Shown: one piece after another, positions 9,481 through 18,344 of the stretch
How positions within the stretch are numbered: position 1 is the first letter of the stretch
Layout: each line of letters starts with the position of its first letter
Assembly (NCBI RefSeq): GCF_026130175.1
Contig: NZ_JAIGNI010000005.1
Location: forward strand, 62,001 to 126,000
From: Lyngbya sp. CCAP 1446/10
GTDB lineage: Bacteria > Cyanobacteriota > Cyanobacteriia > Cyanobacteriales > Microcoleaceae
DNA length: 64,000 bases
Reading direction: 5' to 3'
Notes under the pieces: generated by a model
Seen by the model: only the letters and a program-made list of their open reading frames with translations
Database searches by the model: none
What the model was told of the DNA's origin: nothing
Translations under genes and position numbers: made by a program

Positions 9481-10221
9481 ATGCCAAAAATGAAGTTTTT
9501 ATTAGTTACAGATTTAGACAATACGCTAGTGGGAGATGACGAAGCCACTCAAGTTTTCAACCAGCGCTTGCAATCTATGCGATCGCAAATTTGTTTGGTT
9601 TACGCTACCGGGCGTTCTCATGCTTCAACTTGCGAATTAATTGCCCAAAAACAACTGCTAGCACCAGACTCTACGATCGCAGGTGTAGGTAGCGAAATTT
9701 ACCAAGACGCAACCCTGGATTTAGATTGGGCGGAACATCTTTCTCAAGACTGGGATAAAATGGCGATCGCCTCGTTAGCTCAGCAGTTTCCCCAGCTTCA
9801 ACCCCAATCCCTCAAAGAACAAAATCCTTGGAAAATCAGTTATTGTCTAGAACCAGCAGCAGAAAACAGCTCAATTATCCAGGAATTGCAGCAAAAGTTA
9901 ACCGGATCGGGACTGGCAGCTCAAATTATTTTTAGCAGCAATCGCGACGTAGATATCTTACCACAAACTAGCAACAAAGGTAATGCCCTAACTTATTTAC
10001 AAAAGCGCCTGCAAATTCCATCTGAGGCAACATTAGTTTGCGGCGATTCTGGCAATGATATCAGTATGTTTGAACAAGATGTTCGGGGAGTAATCGTTGC
10101 TAACGCTATGTCAGAACTCTTAGCATGGCATCGCGAATGCGGCACTGAAAATCATTATTTAGCTGGCTCTGCTTGCGCTGGGGGAATCATCGAAGGAATG
10201 ACATATTTTTGGGGATTTTGA
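9481..10221 (+). CDS. sucrose-phosphate phosphatase
   Basis: Removes the phosphate from sucrose-6-phosphate, the last step of sucrose synthesis, a compatible solute in cyanobacteria. The 246-residue protein is a type IIB HAD phosphatase: motif I LVTDLDNTLVGDD, motif II YATGRS, motif III lysine in TSNKGNAL, and motif IV CGDSGNDISMF. Length and the SNKG-GDSGND spacing match bacterial SPP-like proteins. Start may be 9481 or the ATG at 9490 (MKFLLVTD); the 9481 ATG lies within a TGACTAATG heptamer-like run. No sucrose-phosphate synthase gene is in the window. Confidence 0.88.
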   Translation: MPKMKFLLVTDLDNTLVGDDEATQVFNQRLQSMRSQICLVYATGRSHASTCELIAQKQLLAPDSTIAGVGSEIYQDATLDLDWAEHLSQDWDKMAIASLAQQFPQLQPQSLKEQNPWKISYCLEPAAENSSIIQELQQKLTGSGLAAQIIFSSNRDVDILPQTSNKGNALTYLQKRLQIPSEATLVCGDSGNDISMFEQDVRGVIVANAMSELLAWHRECGTENHYLAGSACAGGIIEGMTYFWGF

Positions 10222-10425
10222 TTGCATAAGATCAGATTTAGTTCGCAGTTCTGATTTCAGTCATTATCAAAATTAGAGGACTGAAATCCGAACGCTCAAA
10301 CGCACTCCAAGCACAGTCCGCAAAACCTTAAAATCTATATCGCGATCGATCGCACAGACAATTCTAGCTCGATCGACCAACTAAGAGTGCCGAGGCGATC
10401 GGCATTTGGGCTCAATTACCACAGA

Positions 10426-10779
10426 CTATCTAAACCAACTAGCAACTCTCGCATCGAATTTAACTTCTTCAGGAAGGCGGTAATCGACCTTCTGATAGGT
10501 GTGCAGCAAGTCGCAAATGCCAGTATGAATCAAATTTTCTATCTGTAGCAACTGTTCTGAAGAACAGCGAACCTGACTTGTGTGGTTCGCCACAGACTCG
10601 CCGAAGTCGATCGCAGTATACTTATTAGGAACTCGGCTCAGCACATAAGCAATTAAATCCTGCCGCCACCCAGAGTGTGAAAAAGCCTGTTGGTACGGAT
10701 AATGGGGATAAGACTCCAAGATAGTTTCTACTTCTTTTGTGACTACGCCCAAGGTGATATTGACAAGATGTTTCTGCAT
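10426..10779 (-). CDS. ComFB family protein
   Basis: A 117-residue late-competence ComFB-like protein. The family signature is the N-terminal MxxxLVNITLGVVxxEVExxL helix followed by QDLIAYVLSRVPNKY. ComFB homologues in cyanobacteria have been reported to bind cyclic dinucleotides and to affect motility or cell size, so a second-messenger receptor role is plausible but inferred. The ATG at 10779 is used because the longer reading begins at TTG. It lies just downstream, same strand, of the DUF1830 gene, with 74 bases between them, so co-transcription is possible. Confidence 0.85.
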   Translation of the reverse strand: MQKHLVNITLGVVTKEVETILESYPHYPYQQAFSHSGWRQDLIAYVLSRVPNKYTAIDFGESVANHTSQVRCSSEQLLQIENLIHTGICDLLHTYQKVDYRLPEEVKFDARVASWFR

Positions 10780-10853
10780 TTTTTCTTTCCCCAAACACTA
10801 CTTAACTAATATCTTTGTTTCCGATATCCAGTTCGTCTTATTTCTCCTGAATT

Positions 10854-11162
10854 TTAGCGTGTTAATACCGCATATTTTTCTTCGGAAATAACCCGATCGA
10901 ACTCATAACTTACCTCTTCTATAACCCGCAGCACGTAGCACGGAATCTTGTCCGATAAAATAGCACTTGCTACCGCGCCAGTGTGAATTTCTAATACTGC
11001 TTCAACCGCAGCTTCAAACATCAGTCGCTGTCCAGGAAACATCACTCTTTCAAAGCACCAATTAGGAATGTTACCAATCCGCACCACCTGAATTTGGTTG
11101 GTAATATTTGCGTAATAGCACAAAATTTTGCTGTTACCTTGAGAAGATAGCTGATATGACAT
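10854..11162 (-). CDS. DUF1830 family protein
   Basis: A small 102-residue protein of a cyanobacterium-restricted family. Family features are ILCYYANITNQIQVVRIGNIPNWCFERVMFPGQRLMFEA, then LEIHTG and SDKIPCYVLRV. Function is unknown. The ATG at 11162 is chosen because GGAGA stands eight bases upstream; an in-frame GTG at 11177 is less likely. It precedes the ComFB gene. Confidence 0.85.
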   Translation of the reverse strand: MSYQLSSQGNSKILCYYANITNQIQVVRIGNIPNWCFERVMFPGQRLMFEAAVEAVLEIHTGAVASAILSDKIPCYVLRVIEEVSYEFDRVISEEKYAVLTR

Positions 11163-12030
11163 TTGAGAAATCTCCACACTCTCTAAAAAACTTACTCAGA
11201 CTTCGCTTTGCCTATTGGTGGCAATTGCCAGTTTTGCTATTGACAGAATGACCGACTTATTTTCGGGGCGTTATTCGACAGTGTTAATCACATCAACCGT
11301 TATTAATTTATTTTTGATTGATTTTTCCTGCCAACACTTAGAAGACTTGCACAGAAACCCTTCCAGGTGAAAAAAATCGGTTTGTTTGGTATGCAGTGCC
11401 TAATTCCTGACTGATTCAGGTTGGTTGTGCGATCGCACTCCTTAAAATTGAAAGTATCGTCACTGAACCGAACTCTTCTGACAACAGGTTCGTTCTTTGG
11501 CAGCCGGATGCTGCTGAGATTGGTACTTTCAACTCAAGAACCTTCTATAAACATTATCTAAAAAATATGAGGAAATTATGAAGAAAATGATTGTTTTAAA
11601 TTAATATACTTTGAGCGAAGCATGGATTGTAACACTTAGGCAGAAATTGGGTTTTTTACCAAAAAACTTTGCTGCATTACGGAGTATTGGTTAAACAACT
11701 TGGTTTATTCAGGGACTTGTGTGTAACTTATAGAACATCTTGTGTCTATGTAAATACGGCGGCGGGCGATCGGCTTTACGATCAACAAAAAACCCCGACT
11801 CCCTGAAGTTGTCTCTGGAATTTCTAGAGAATCAGGGTTGGAAGTAACCAATCACCGATCGATCTCAAAGCTAAATCAAAAAAATGAGGAAATTCTGAAA
11901 ACAGCCACCAAAACCAGAACTTTCCGGCACGCACAAACCCGCCTTAGTAACATAATTTCGAGATTTTTGCAAGAGACAAATAGCTAGAAACCGGATTGGC
12001 GATCGTCATCCGACTTTAAATTCCCCTTAA
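11163..12030. other. long intergenic region
   Basis: About 870 bases with no supported coding sequence. Notable parts are an inverted pair around 11792-11842 (ACTCCCTGAAG and AATCAGGGTT on either side of TCTGGAATTTCTAGA), which could form a terminator-like stem after an A-run, and AT-rich stretches near 11280-11330 and 11570-11640. It is long enough for a small RNA, but no known RNA family is recognisable. Confidence 0.5.
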
Positions 12031-12150
12031 TTCTTCAGTCGGCGCAGCCCGACTTTGTTTGTATTGACGCGATTGAAATCGCCGAATTTTTTCTTCAGTC
12101 GGCGCAGGCCGACTTCGTTTTTGTAGACGCGATTGAAATCGCCGAATTTT
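12031..12150. repeat. 60-bp tandem duplication with hairpins
   Basis: Two adjacent 60-base copies (12031-12090 and 12091-12150) differ at only a few positions. Each contains AGTCGGCGCAGGCCGACT, an inverted repeat, and GCGATTGAAATCGC followed by a T-rich run, the shape of a Rho-independent terminator reading rightward. No gene on the plus strand ends nearby, so the T-run may be coincidental. Confidence 0.8.
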
Positions 12151-12170
12151 TTCTTTTCGGCAGTTCAAGC

Positions 12171-12305
12171 TGTCAACTGTCAACTGTCAACTGTCAACTG
12201 TCAACTGTCAACTGTCAACTGTCAACTGTCAACTGTTAACTGTCAACTGTCAACTGTCAACTGTCAACTGTCAACTGTCAACTGTCAACTGTCAACTGTC
12301 AACTG
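12171..12305. repeat. heptanucleotide array (TCAACTG)n, about 19 units
   Basis: Nearly perfect 7-base tandem repeat with one variant unit (TTAACTG). It touches the phytochrome gene: on the minus strand the first unit provides the last Ser codon and the TGA stop. This is a STRR-type heptamer as known from cyanobacteria. Confidence 0.95.
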
Positions 12306-15300
12306 AATGAACCTTCCCCTTCCAGCGGTGCAGGCACTGTGAAATAGAAACTCGTGCCTTCAGAGACAACACTTTCGGCCCAAATTCTGCCGCCGTGCTG
12401 CTGCACAATGCTGCGACAGATAGCCAAACCCAAACCCGTACCTCCTTTTTGGCGAGAGTCAGAAGCATCTACCTGTTGAAATCTGCCAAAGATAGTTTCT
12501 AGTTTATCAGCAGGAATTCCCCGCCCTCGATCTTTGACTTCAAATAAAACCCGTGAAGCGTAGCCATCCCGTAGGGAATCGCCCAAATCATCAACCCTGA
12601 CAGTTACTGTACTCCCCGGAGCCGAAAATTTAATCGCATTGCTCAACAAATTTACCAGCAGTTGCACAATCCTGTCCGGGTCAGCCCAAATTTTTGCCAA
12701 CGAGGGCAAAATCAACAAATTAATCTTATTCTCAGCAGCCAGAGACATCACAGCTTCCGCAGACTTCTGCATCAAAACCTGCGCCTCGCACCATTCCTTA
12801 ACAATAGTAAATTCGCTCGAATCGAGCCGCTCTAAATCAAGCATATCGTTGACCAAACGCACTAAGCGTTGGGTCTGGTTAGACGCAATTTGTAACATCT
12901 TTTTGGCAGTTTCCGGTCGATCGTTCAGCACCCCAGCCGCCAGCAAACCTAAAGAACCGTGAATTGAGGCAAGTGGGGTTCGCAGTTCGTGGCTGACAAT
13001 GGAAATAAACTCATTTTTTATTTTTTCAATTGCCCGACTTTCTGTGATATCTGTGACTGTGCCGACGTGACCGATTAGTTGACCTCCGTCGGCAAAAATC
13101 GGAGCTGTTTTAACCAGACAAAACCGGATTGTTCCGTCGGGCTGGATGTGGCGGAATTCGCAGAGAAATTCCCCATCTAACGATCGCGATTCCGACCACT
13201 TAGACCGAATTAGTTTAATGTCTTCGGGGTGAACAAACCGCATCCAGCCGTTTCCTAAAGCTTCTGTCGCTGTGAAGCAGCCAATTGCTTGAGAGCGGGG
13301 ATTTGTATAGATACATTTCCCCTCAGCATCGATTTGGAAAATGCCGACGGGGGAACTCTCGCTCAGAGAGCGAAATAAAGCTTCGCTTTCCCGGAGTTCT
13401 GCTTGAGAGCTTTCTAGTTCTCTGGTTCGCTGCAAAACTCGCATTTCTAACAGTTCGTTGAGCTGTTGGAGGGCGGCTTCAGCTTCTTTGCGATCGCTAA
13501 TATCCCGCTGCACTGCCACCCAATGGGTAAACGAACCGCTTTCGTCTGCGATCGGCACAATGCTCAATTCTACCCAAAATTCCGTCCCATCTTTGCGGTA
13601 ATTGATCAAGTCAGCCCGCACCGGCTGCCAGGTTTCCAAAGCTCTCCGAATGCGATCGAGACTTGCCCGATCTGTTTTTTCTCCTTGCAAGATGCGCAGC
13701 GTTTTGCCCAAAACTTCTTCTAGCGTATAGCCACTCATCCGTGTGAAAGCTGGGTTGGCATACAGAATTCGCGGGCCCGATGCGTTAATCGGTTCAGCTT
13801 CCGTAATTAACACGGCGTCGTTAGTCGTAGTGATTGCTGATTCCAACAGCCGCAACTGTAATTCTTTAGCTTTGCGATCGGTAATTTCTGTAACTGTCCC
13901 CACCATCCGCACTGCATCGCCTGCTTCGCTGTAAAAAAACTTACCTTTCCCCTCAATCCAGTGAATGCTGCCGTCCGACCAAATCACGCGGTATTCCTGA
14001 AAGTAATCTACTGGCTGGGTCAAGGTCTGATTTATAGCATTCTCAATACTTTTTAAATCTTCTGGGTGAACGCGAGCTGCAAAACTTTGATAAGTTCCGG
14101 CAAAAGTTCCCGGGGCCAACCCAAACAACTCTTCGTGTTCCCTCGACCAAACAATGAGATTTTTCTGCACGTCCCAGTCCCAAAATCCAATTTTGGTAGC
14201 CGACAAAGCTAAGCTGAGCTGCTGATTCATTTTCCGCAACTCAATGCTAGTAATAGCAACTCGAAGTTCTCCGGCGATTTCAATTTCGCACGGCTGCCAA
14301 GGCAAAGATTTTAACCTCACAGTTTCTTGCCACAACTCAAAAGAAGTACGAGAAGACATCAATGGGGTGCCATCTGGTTTAAGATCAATTGGCCAATCTG
14401 GTTTGCCAGCCCAGTTGATAGTTTGAATTGCTTCGGGACGGAACCACAAAATGTAATAATTTTTCATCTCGGATATGGCAAGCACCAGCAAACCGCTAGC
14501 AACTTTTTTAAAGTTATCGGATGGCGGATACATTTGTGAGAGACAATCTGTATAAAAAACATCATTATTTATTTGAGTTTTGATCCAAGCAAGTAATTTT
14601 TTGATTTCTCCCAATTCCGGGGTTTTGCCGATGGTGATTAAATTTTCATTGGCACACACAACTGCACCGGTAGCGCCCATTAATGCCAGCAATTCATCTG
14701 GGGATTTAAGTAAACCTTCTACAAAGGAGTTTTCTTGAGAAATTTCCGCGATAAATTTATGGCAAATTTCTTTGAGATAAATTGCATAGTCCCGGTCTTC
14801 GCTATCTTGTTTGTAGCTGAGTTCTAGATTCACAAACTTTGCTATCAGTTCGCAAGCCGTTCTGGTTTCGTAGTTGACATACTTTGCTGTTGGGTGGTGA
14901 CAGGCGAGCAATCCCCAGATTTTTCGATCTTTGATTAATGTCACGGTCATGCTAGCGCCAATGTTCATATTTTTGAGATATTGAACGTGGCAAGGCGAAA
15001 CTGTTCTCAACAAGGAGAATCCCAGATCCAGGGGGCGACCAGTCAGCGGATTGCAGTCAGGAATTAGTTCTACAGGCTGATAGTGAATATCGGGAATAAA
15101 CCGAATTAAATTCATACTGAACTGCTTTCTTGCCTGCGGGGGAATATCGGCAGCCGGATAGTGCATTCCCAATAAGGGAGCCAAATTTTCTACTTTGTCT
15201 TCGGCGATGACTTCCCCGGCACCGGTGGCATCAAATTGATAGATGATCGCGCGATCGAACCCAATCATCCTCCGCACCTCTTCAACCACTGTCTGACACA

Positions 15301-15751
15301 GCACTTGCAAGTTGGGTGTGTTGTGGATTTTGTCGATCGGCTTTTGGACTAAATGATAAGAATTGAAACAATCGCTACTTTTTGGGGCAACAACCTGTTC
15401 TAGTTCCATAATTAATACTGAACTTGATTGATGCAGCGTCCCCTGAAAAAAAGACTTGCGTTTTTGACTTGTGAATGATAAATTGATACTGTCATTTTGA
15501 TAGCTGTTTTCAAATAAAGCTTTTTCAACAGCCTCAATTTCCTCAGTCACGACAAATTCATGTAAAAACTTGCCTAAAAGTGCTTCGGGGTAAATGCCGA
15601 TCGCCTCAAAAGTATTGTTGCTAACTTGCAAAATTTTCAACACCGGAGATTCCAGCACCAACAGGATGCCGTGAGGTTGAATCGAAGCGGGATCGTAAAT
15701 TAATTCGCAGTCACTGTCATTGCGATCGCCTGTGTTTGAGGTTAATACCAT
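12299..15751 (-). CDS. phytochrome-type sensor histidine kinase with PAS tail
   Basis: A 1150-residue soluble photoreceptor kinase. The order is PAS (SIQPHG near residue 23), GAF with the bilin pocket motif YPAADIPPQAR and Cys254 in SPCHVQYL, the position of the phycocyanobilin cysteine in Cph1, then PHY with the tongue WFRPE and SRTSFELW. Three PAS domains follow; the second is LOV-like (NYRKDG and AVQRD kept) but has Leu685 in place of the photoactive cysteine. HisKA has His921 in SIVSHELRTPL, and HATPase has DRGRGIP and GTGLGLAI. A second cysteine, Cys15, lies where bacteriophytochromes attach biliverdin, though the spacing to IQPHG differs by two. A multi-receiver regulator lies immediately upstream on the same strand. 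Confidence 0.93.
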   Translation of the reverse strand: MVLTSNTGDRNDSDCELIYDPASIQPHGILLVLESPVLKILQVSNNTFEAIGIYPEALLGKFLHEFVVTEEIEAVEKALFENSYQNDSINLSFTSQKRKSFFQGTLHQSSSVLIMELEQVVAPKSSDCFNSYHLVQKPIDKIHNTPNLQVLCQTVVEEVRRMIGFDRAIIYQFDATGAGEVIAEDKVENLAPLLGMHYPAADIPPQARKQFSMNLIRFIPDIHYQPVELIPDCNPLTGRPLDLGFSLLRTVSPCHVQYLKNMNIGASMTVTLIKDRKIWGLLACHHPTAKYVNYETRTACELIAKFVNLELSYKQDSEDRDYAIYLKEICHKFIAEISQENSFVEGLLKSPDELLALMGATGAVVCANENLITIGKTPELGEIKKLLAWIKTQINNDVFYTDCLSQMYPPSDNFKKVASGLLVLAISEMKNYYILWFRPEAIQTINWAGKPDWPIDLKPDGTPLMSSRTSFELWQETVRLKSLPWQPCEIEIAGELRVAITSIELRKMNQQLSLALSATKIGFWDWDVQKNLIVWSREHEELFGLAPGTFAGTYQSFAARVHPEDLKSIENAINQTLTQPVDYFQEYRVIWSDGSIHWIEGKGKFFYSEAGDAVRMVGTVTEITDRKAKELQLRLLESAITTTNDAVLITEAEPINASGPRILYANPAFTRMSGYTLEEVLGKTLRILQGEKTDRASLDRIRRALETWQPVRADLINYRKDGTEFWVELSIVPIADESGSFTHWVAVQRDISDRKEAEAALQQLNELLEMRVLQRTRELESSQAELRESEALFRSLSESSPVGIFQIDAEGKCIYTNPRSQAIGCFTATEALGNGWMRFVHPEDIKLIRSKWSESRSLDGEFLCEFRHIQPDGTIRFCLVKTAPIFADGGQLIGHVGTVTDITESRAIEKIKNEFISIVSHELRTPLASIHGSLGLLAAGVLNDRPETAKKMLQIASNQTQRLVRLVNDMLDLERLDSSEFTIVKEWCEAQVLMQKSAEAVMSLAAENKINLLILPSLAKIWADPDRIVQLLVNLLSNAIKFSAPGSTVTVRVDDLGDSLRDGYASRVLFEVKDRGRGIPADKLETIFGRFQQVDASDSRQKGGTGLGLAICRSIVQQHGGRIWAESVVSEGTSFYFTVPAPLEGEGSFS

Positions 15752-15974
15752 TGCTTTCTTGTTATTGTAAATACTTTTCTAAATTAGTCAGTGTTTTTGA
15801 CGATCGGGCAAATATCAATCAATGCCACCACCTCCGAATTCTAGAATCTAATAATCCCCTAAAAACCTTTGTATCTCTCGTTTACCATCGAGGCCAGATC
15901 CCCTAAATCCCCCGAAAGAAAGGGGGACTTTGATCCGCCCTAAATCCCCAGCCTAAAAACTTCGCTGTCAACTG

Positions 15975-17894
15975 TTAACGCTGTGTCAGAGCAAGTTTGT
16001 GCCGGAGTTGAGTCCGCTCCAAACGATTCAGGATGCGAGCAATTAATTCCGGTTCCACGATCGGCTTATTCACGTAGTCATCAGCACCAGCGACAAACAT
16101 TTGGCGTACTATTTCTGACTCAGAATGAGCGGTCAAAAATAGCACAGGCAGCTTGCTCCACCGCAAATCATTCCGCACCGCCAAACACAGCTCGATCCCG
16201 CTGTAACCGGGCATCTCCACATCTAAAATCAGCAAATCTGGACAAGTGGTTTCGAGTACCTCCCAGAACTTTTCGGGCTCATCCAATGTTGTGACTTGCA
16301 ATCCCCAAGGTTGTAGAATCATGCTCAGTGCAGCCAATAGATGCACGTCATCATCTACCACCATAACTTTGGCTTCAGCAGGGCCTGTCTGGTCGAGGAG
16401 TTGGGCGACTGCTTTGAGTATATCTGCTGGGGGGATAGATTTGTGTAAAAAGCCGGAAGCTCCCAAACGAGCAACTTCTATTCGATCGCTCAATTGATTG
16501 TTCCCGCTAAAAATCATCACCGGAATATCTGGTTTTTCACTGCGGAGTTCGGCTAGCAGAGTAAGTCCGTTTTCCTGAATTCTGGAAAAGGTCAAATCCA
16601 GCAAAATCGCGTCGGGAGGCTGTTGAGAAATCGCATTTCTTGCCGCTTCGGGAGAGTTGGCGACTTCTATCTGGAAGCCGGAACCGGATGCTGCTATTTT
16701 TAGTCGATCGCTCTGAACACTATCATCATCCACGATCAAGATGCGGCGCTGTTGCAAAACCGCAGTAACCAGCTCGCTTTCAGGTTCCGGCGGGCGATCG
16801 AATATCTGTTTCAGCTTATGCAGCAATCCCTCAATCTGCTGAGCAGTCCCCGGTTTCAAGACGTTTTGGGCCTTGAACAAATCTTCGATTTTACGCGCAA
16901 CTATCGAACCTTTCGGCAGCCCCAAAGTACCCAAAGAACCCACTAATTTATGAGCTTGCTCCTGGGCTTCCTGCCGCAGTTCGTTGTCCAAGGTTCCGGT
17001 TTTCAGTTGGGCGATCGCGCGATCGAATATCACCACCTTTTCGATAAAATTAGCTCTTAACTTGCCCCTAATTTCCGCAACCACATTCAGGACTTGGAGA
17101 CGGCGCTCATCGTTGCTTAATTCCGGGTTCTGCCCGCTAGATTCAGCAGATAAAGTCTCTTGACTTTTAGCAGTTTCTGCCGTCGCCCTGGCAACTTTTG
17201 GACTCTCAATCTCCTCCGGCAGACTTTTCAGCCGATAGCCCAATCCGTACACGGTTTCCACTAAATCTACAGTCATCCCGGCTGCTTTCAGCTTGTGCCG
17301 CAGCCCCTTGATATGAGCCGTAACAGCTTCTTCTTGAGGAAATTCGCCGGCAGACCAAATGCGATCGAGCATAGCGCTGCGGCTGAAAATGCGCCGGGGA
17401 TTTCTCAGAAAAAGTTCCAGCAGATTGTACTCTTTGGGAGTCAAGTGCAGCACTTTTTCGCCATAAGTTACTTCCGTAGTGTCCGGGTTGACTTGCAGTT
17501 TTTCCCAAGTCAAACTTGTACTCGACCAAGTTGCCTTACCCCGGCGCAGCAAAGCCCGAATTCGAGCGATTAATTCTTGGAGATTAAAGGGTTTGACCAC
17601 ATAATCGTCTGCACCCGCTTCTAAACCTTGGACTCGATCGCTGCTGCTGTCTAGGGCTGTCAGCAATAAAATCGGCATTTGGCAGCCGGACGATCGCAAT
17701 TCCCGACACAAACTAATACCGTCGAGTTTAGGAATCAGCACATCCAAAACAATCAGGTCGTAATCGTAGGCTTGCGCCAACTGCAAGGCTGTTTCGCCGT
17801 CTGCTGCCGTATTCACATTGTAATTATGAGCGTTCAGCGCTCTAGTCAGCAAATTAATTGTAATTGTGTCATCTTCTACTAGCAGAATCTTCAT
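15975..17894 (-). CDS. response regulator: REC-OmpR/HPt/REC/REC
   Basis: A 639-residue multi-module regulator. REC1 (1-120) has the phospho-acceptor Asp51 in LIVLDVLIP and the KPF lysine. A winged-helix OmpR/PhoB DNA-binding domain follows (about 125-225, ending VYGLGYRLKSL). After a linker there is a histidine phosphotransfer domain with AHKLVGSLGTLGL near residue 300. Two further receivers complete it, REC2 (about 388-505, LLDLTF) and REC3 (about 513-635, LILDVEMPG), each with an apparent acceptor aspartate. This makes it a phosphorelay hub able to bind DNA. Its gene is 223 bases upstream of the phytochrome kinase on the same strand, so functional pairing is likely. GAGG precedes the ATG. 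Confidence 0.92.
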   Translation of the reverse strand: MKILLVEDDTITINLLTRALNAHNYNVNTAADGETALQLAQAYDYDLIVLDVLIPKLDGISLCRELRSSGCQMPILLLTALDSSSDRVQGLEAGADDYVVKPFNLQELIARIRALLRRGKATWSSTSLTWEKLQVNPDTTEVTYGEKVLHLTPKEYNLLELFLRNPRRIFSRSAMLDRIWSAGEFPQEEAVTAHIKGLRHKLKAAGMTVDLVETVYGLGYRLKSLPEEIESPKVARATAETAKSQETLSAESSGQNPELSNDERRLQVLNVVAEIRGKLRANFIEKVVIFDRAIAQLKTGTLDNELRQEAQEQAHKLVGSLGTLGLPKGSIVARKIEDLFKAQNVLKPGTAQQIEGLLHKLKQIFDRPPEPESELVTAVLQQRRILIVDDDSVQSDRLKIAASGSGFQIEVANSPEAARNAISQQPPDAILLDLTFSRIQENGLTLLAELRSEKPDIPVMIFSGNNQLSDRIEVARLGASGFLHKSIPPADILKAVAQLLDQTGPAEAKVMVVDDDVHLLAALSMILQPWGLQVTTLDEPEKFWEVLETTCPDLLILDVEMPGYSGIELCLAVRNDLRWSKLPVLFLTAHSESEIVRQMFVAGADDYVNKPIVEPELIARILNRLERTQLRHKLALTQR

Positions 17895-18154
17895 AAACCT
17901 CGCCTGTTATTTGACCATTTCTTGTGATTTAAATAGCCTTTTCTGAGTTTAGTTTGTCTGCCCCCGTTTGAAACAGTATTTATAAAATCTTAAATTTGTT
18001 GCTTTTTGTTGTTATTTTTTCATGCCAAGCATCAAGAATATCATGAAGTTATTGATTACTTAAATACGAGCTTTATCCCTTTCTCTTGCGACCACAACTC
18101 AAGCCTTCTTCCTTATCCTATATATAGCGGTTCTCAAAAAAGTGAGGAGAGCCT

Positions 18155-18270
18155 CATGCCCTATGCCCTATGCCCTATGCCCTATGCCCTATGCCCTATG
18201 CCCTATCCCCTATCCCCTATGCCCTATGCCCTATGCCCTATGCCCTATGCCCTATGCCCTATGCCCTATC
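18155..18270. repeat. heptanucleotide array (CCCTATG)n, about 16 units
   Basis: Tandem CCCTATG units with occasional CCCTATC variants. The array lies downstream of the MCP-like gene on the minus strand. Open frames through it (MPYALCPMPYAL...) are an artefact of the heptamer. The rest of the 17895-18344 gap is AT-rich and holds no supported gene. Confidence 0.95.
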
Positions 18271-18344
18271 CTGTTCGCGTACCTCATCTTTTTGAGAAAG
18301 GCTATATACATAGCGAAAATTTCCATCAGATGAGCGCTGGAATT

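Noticed and set aside
12171-12305. Heptamer array considered as a CRISPR array
   Set aside because: Seven-base contiguous units without spacers and no cas genes nearby.
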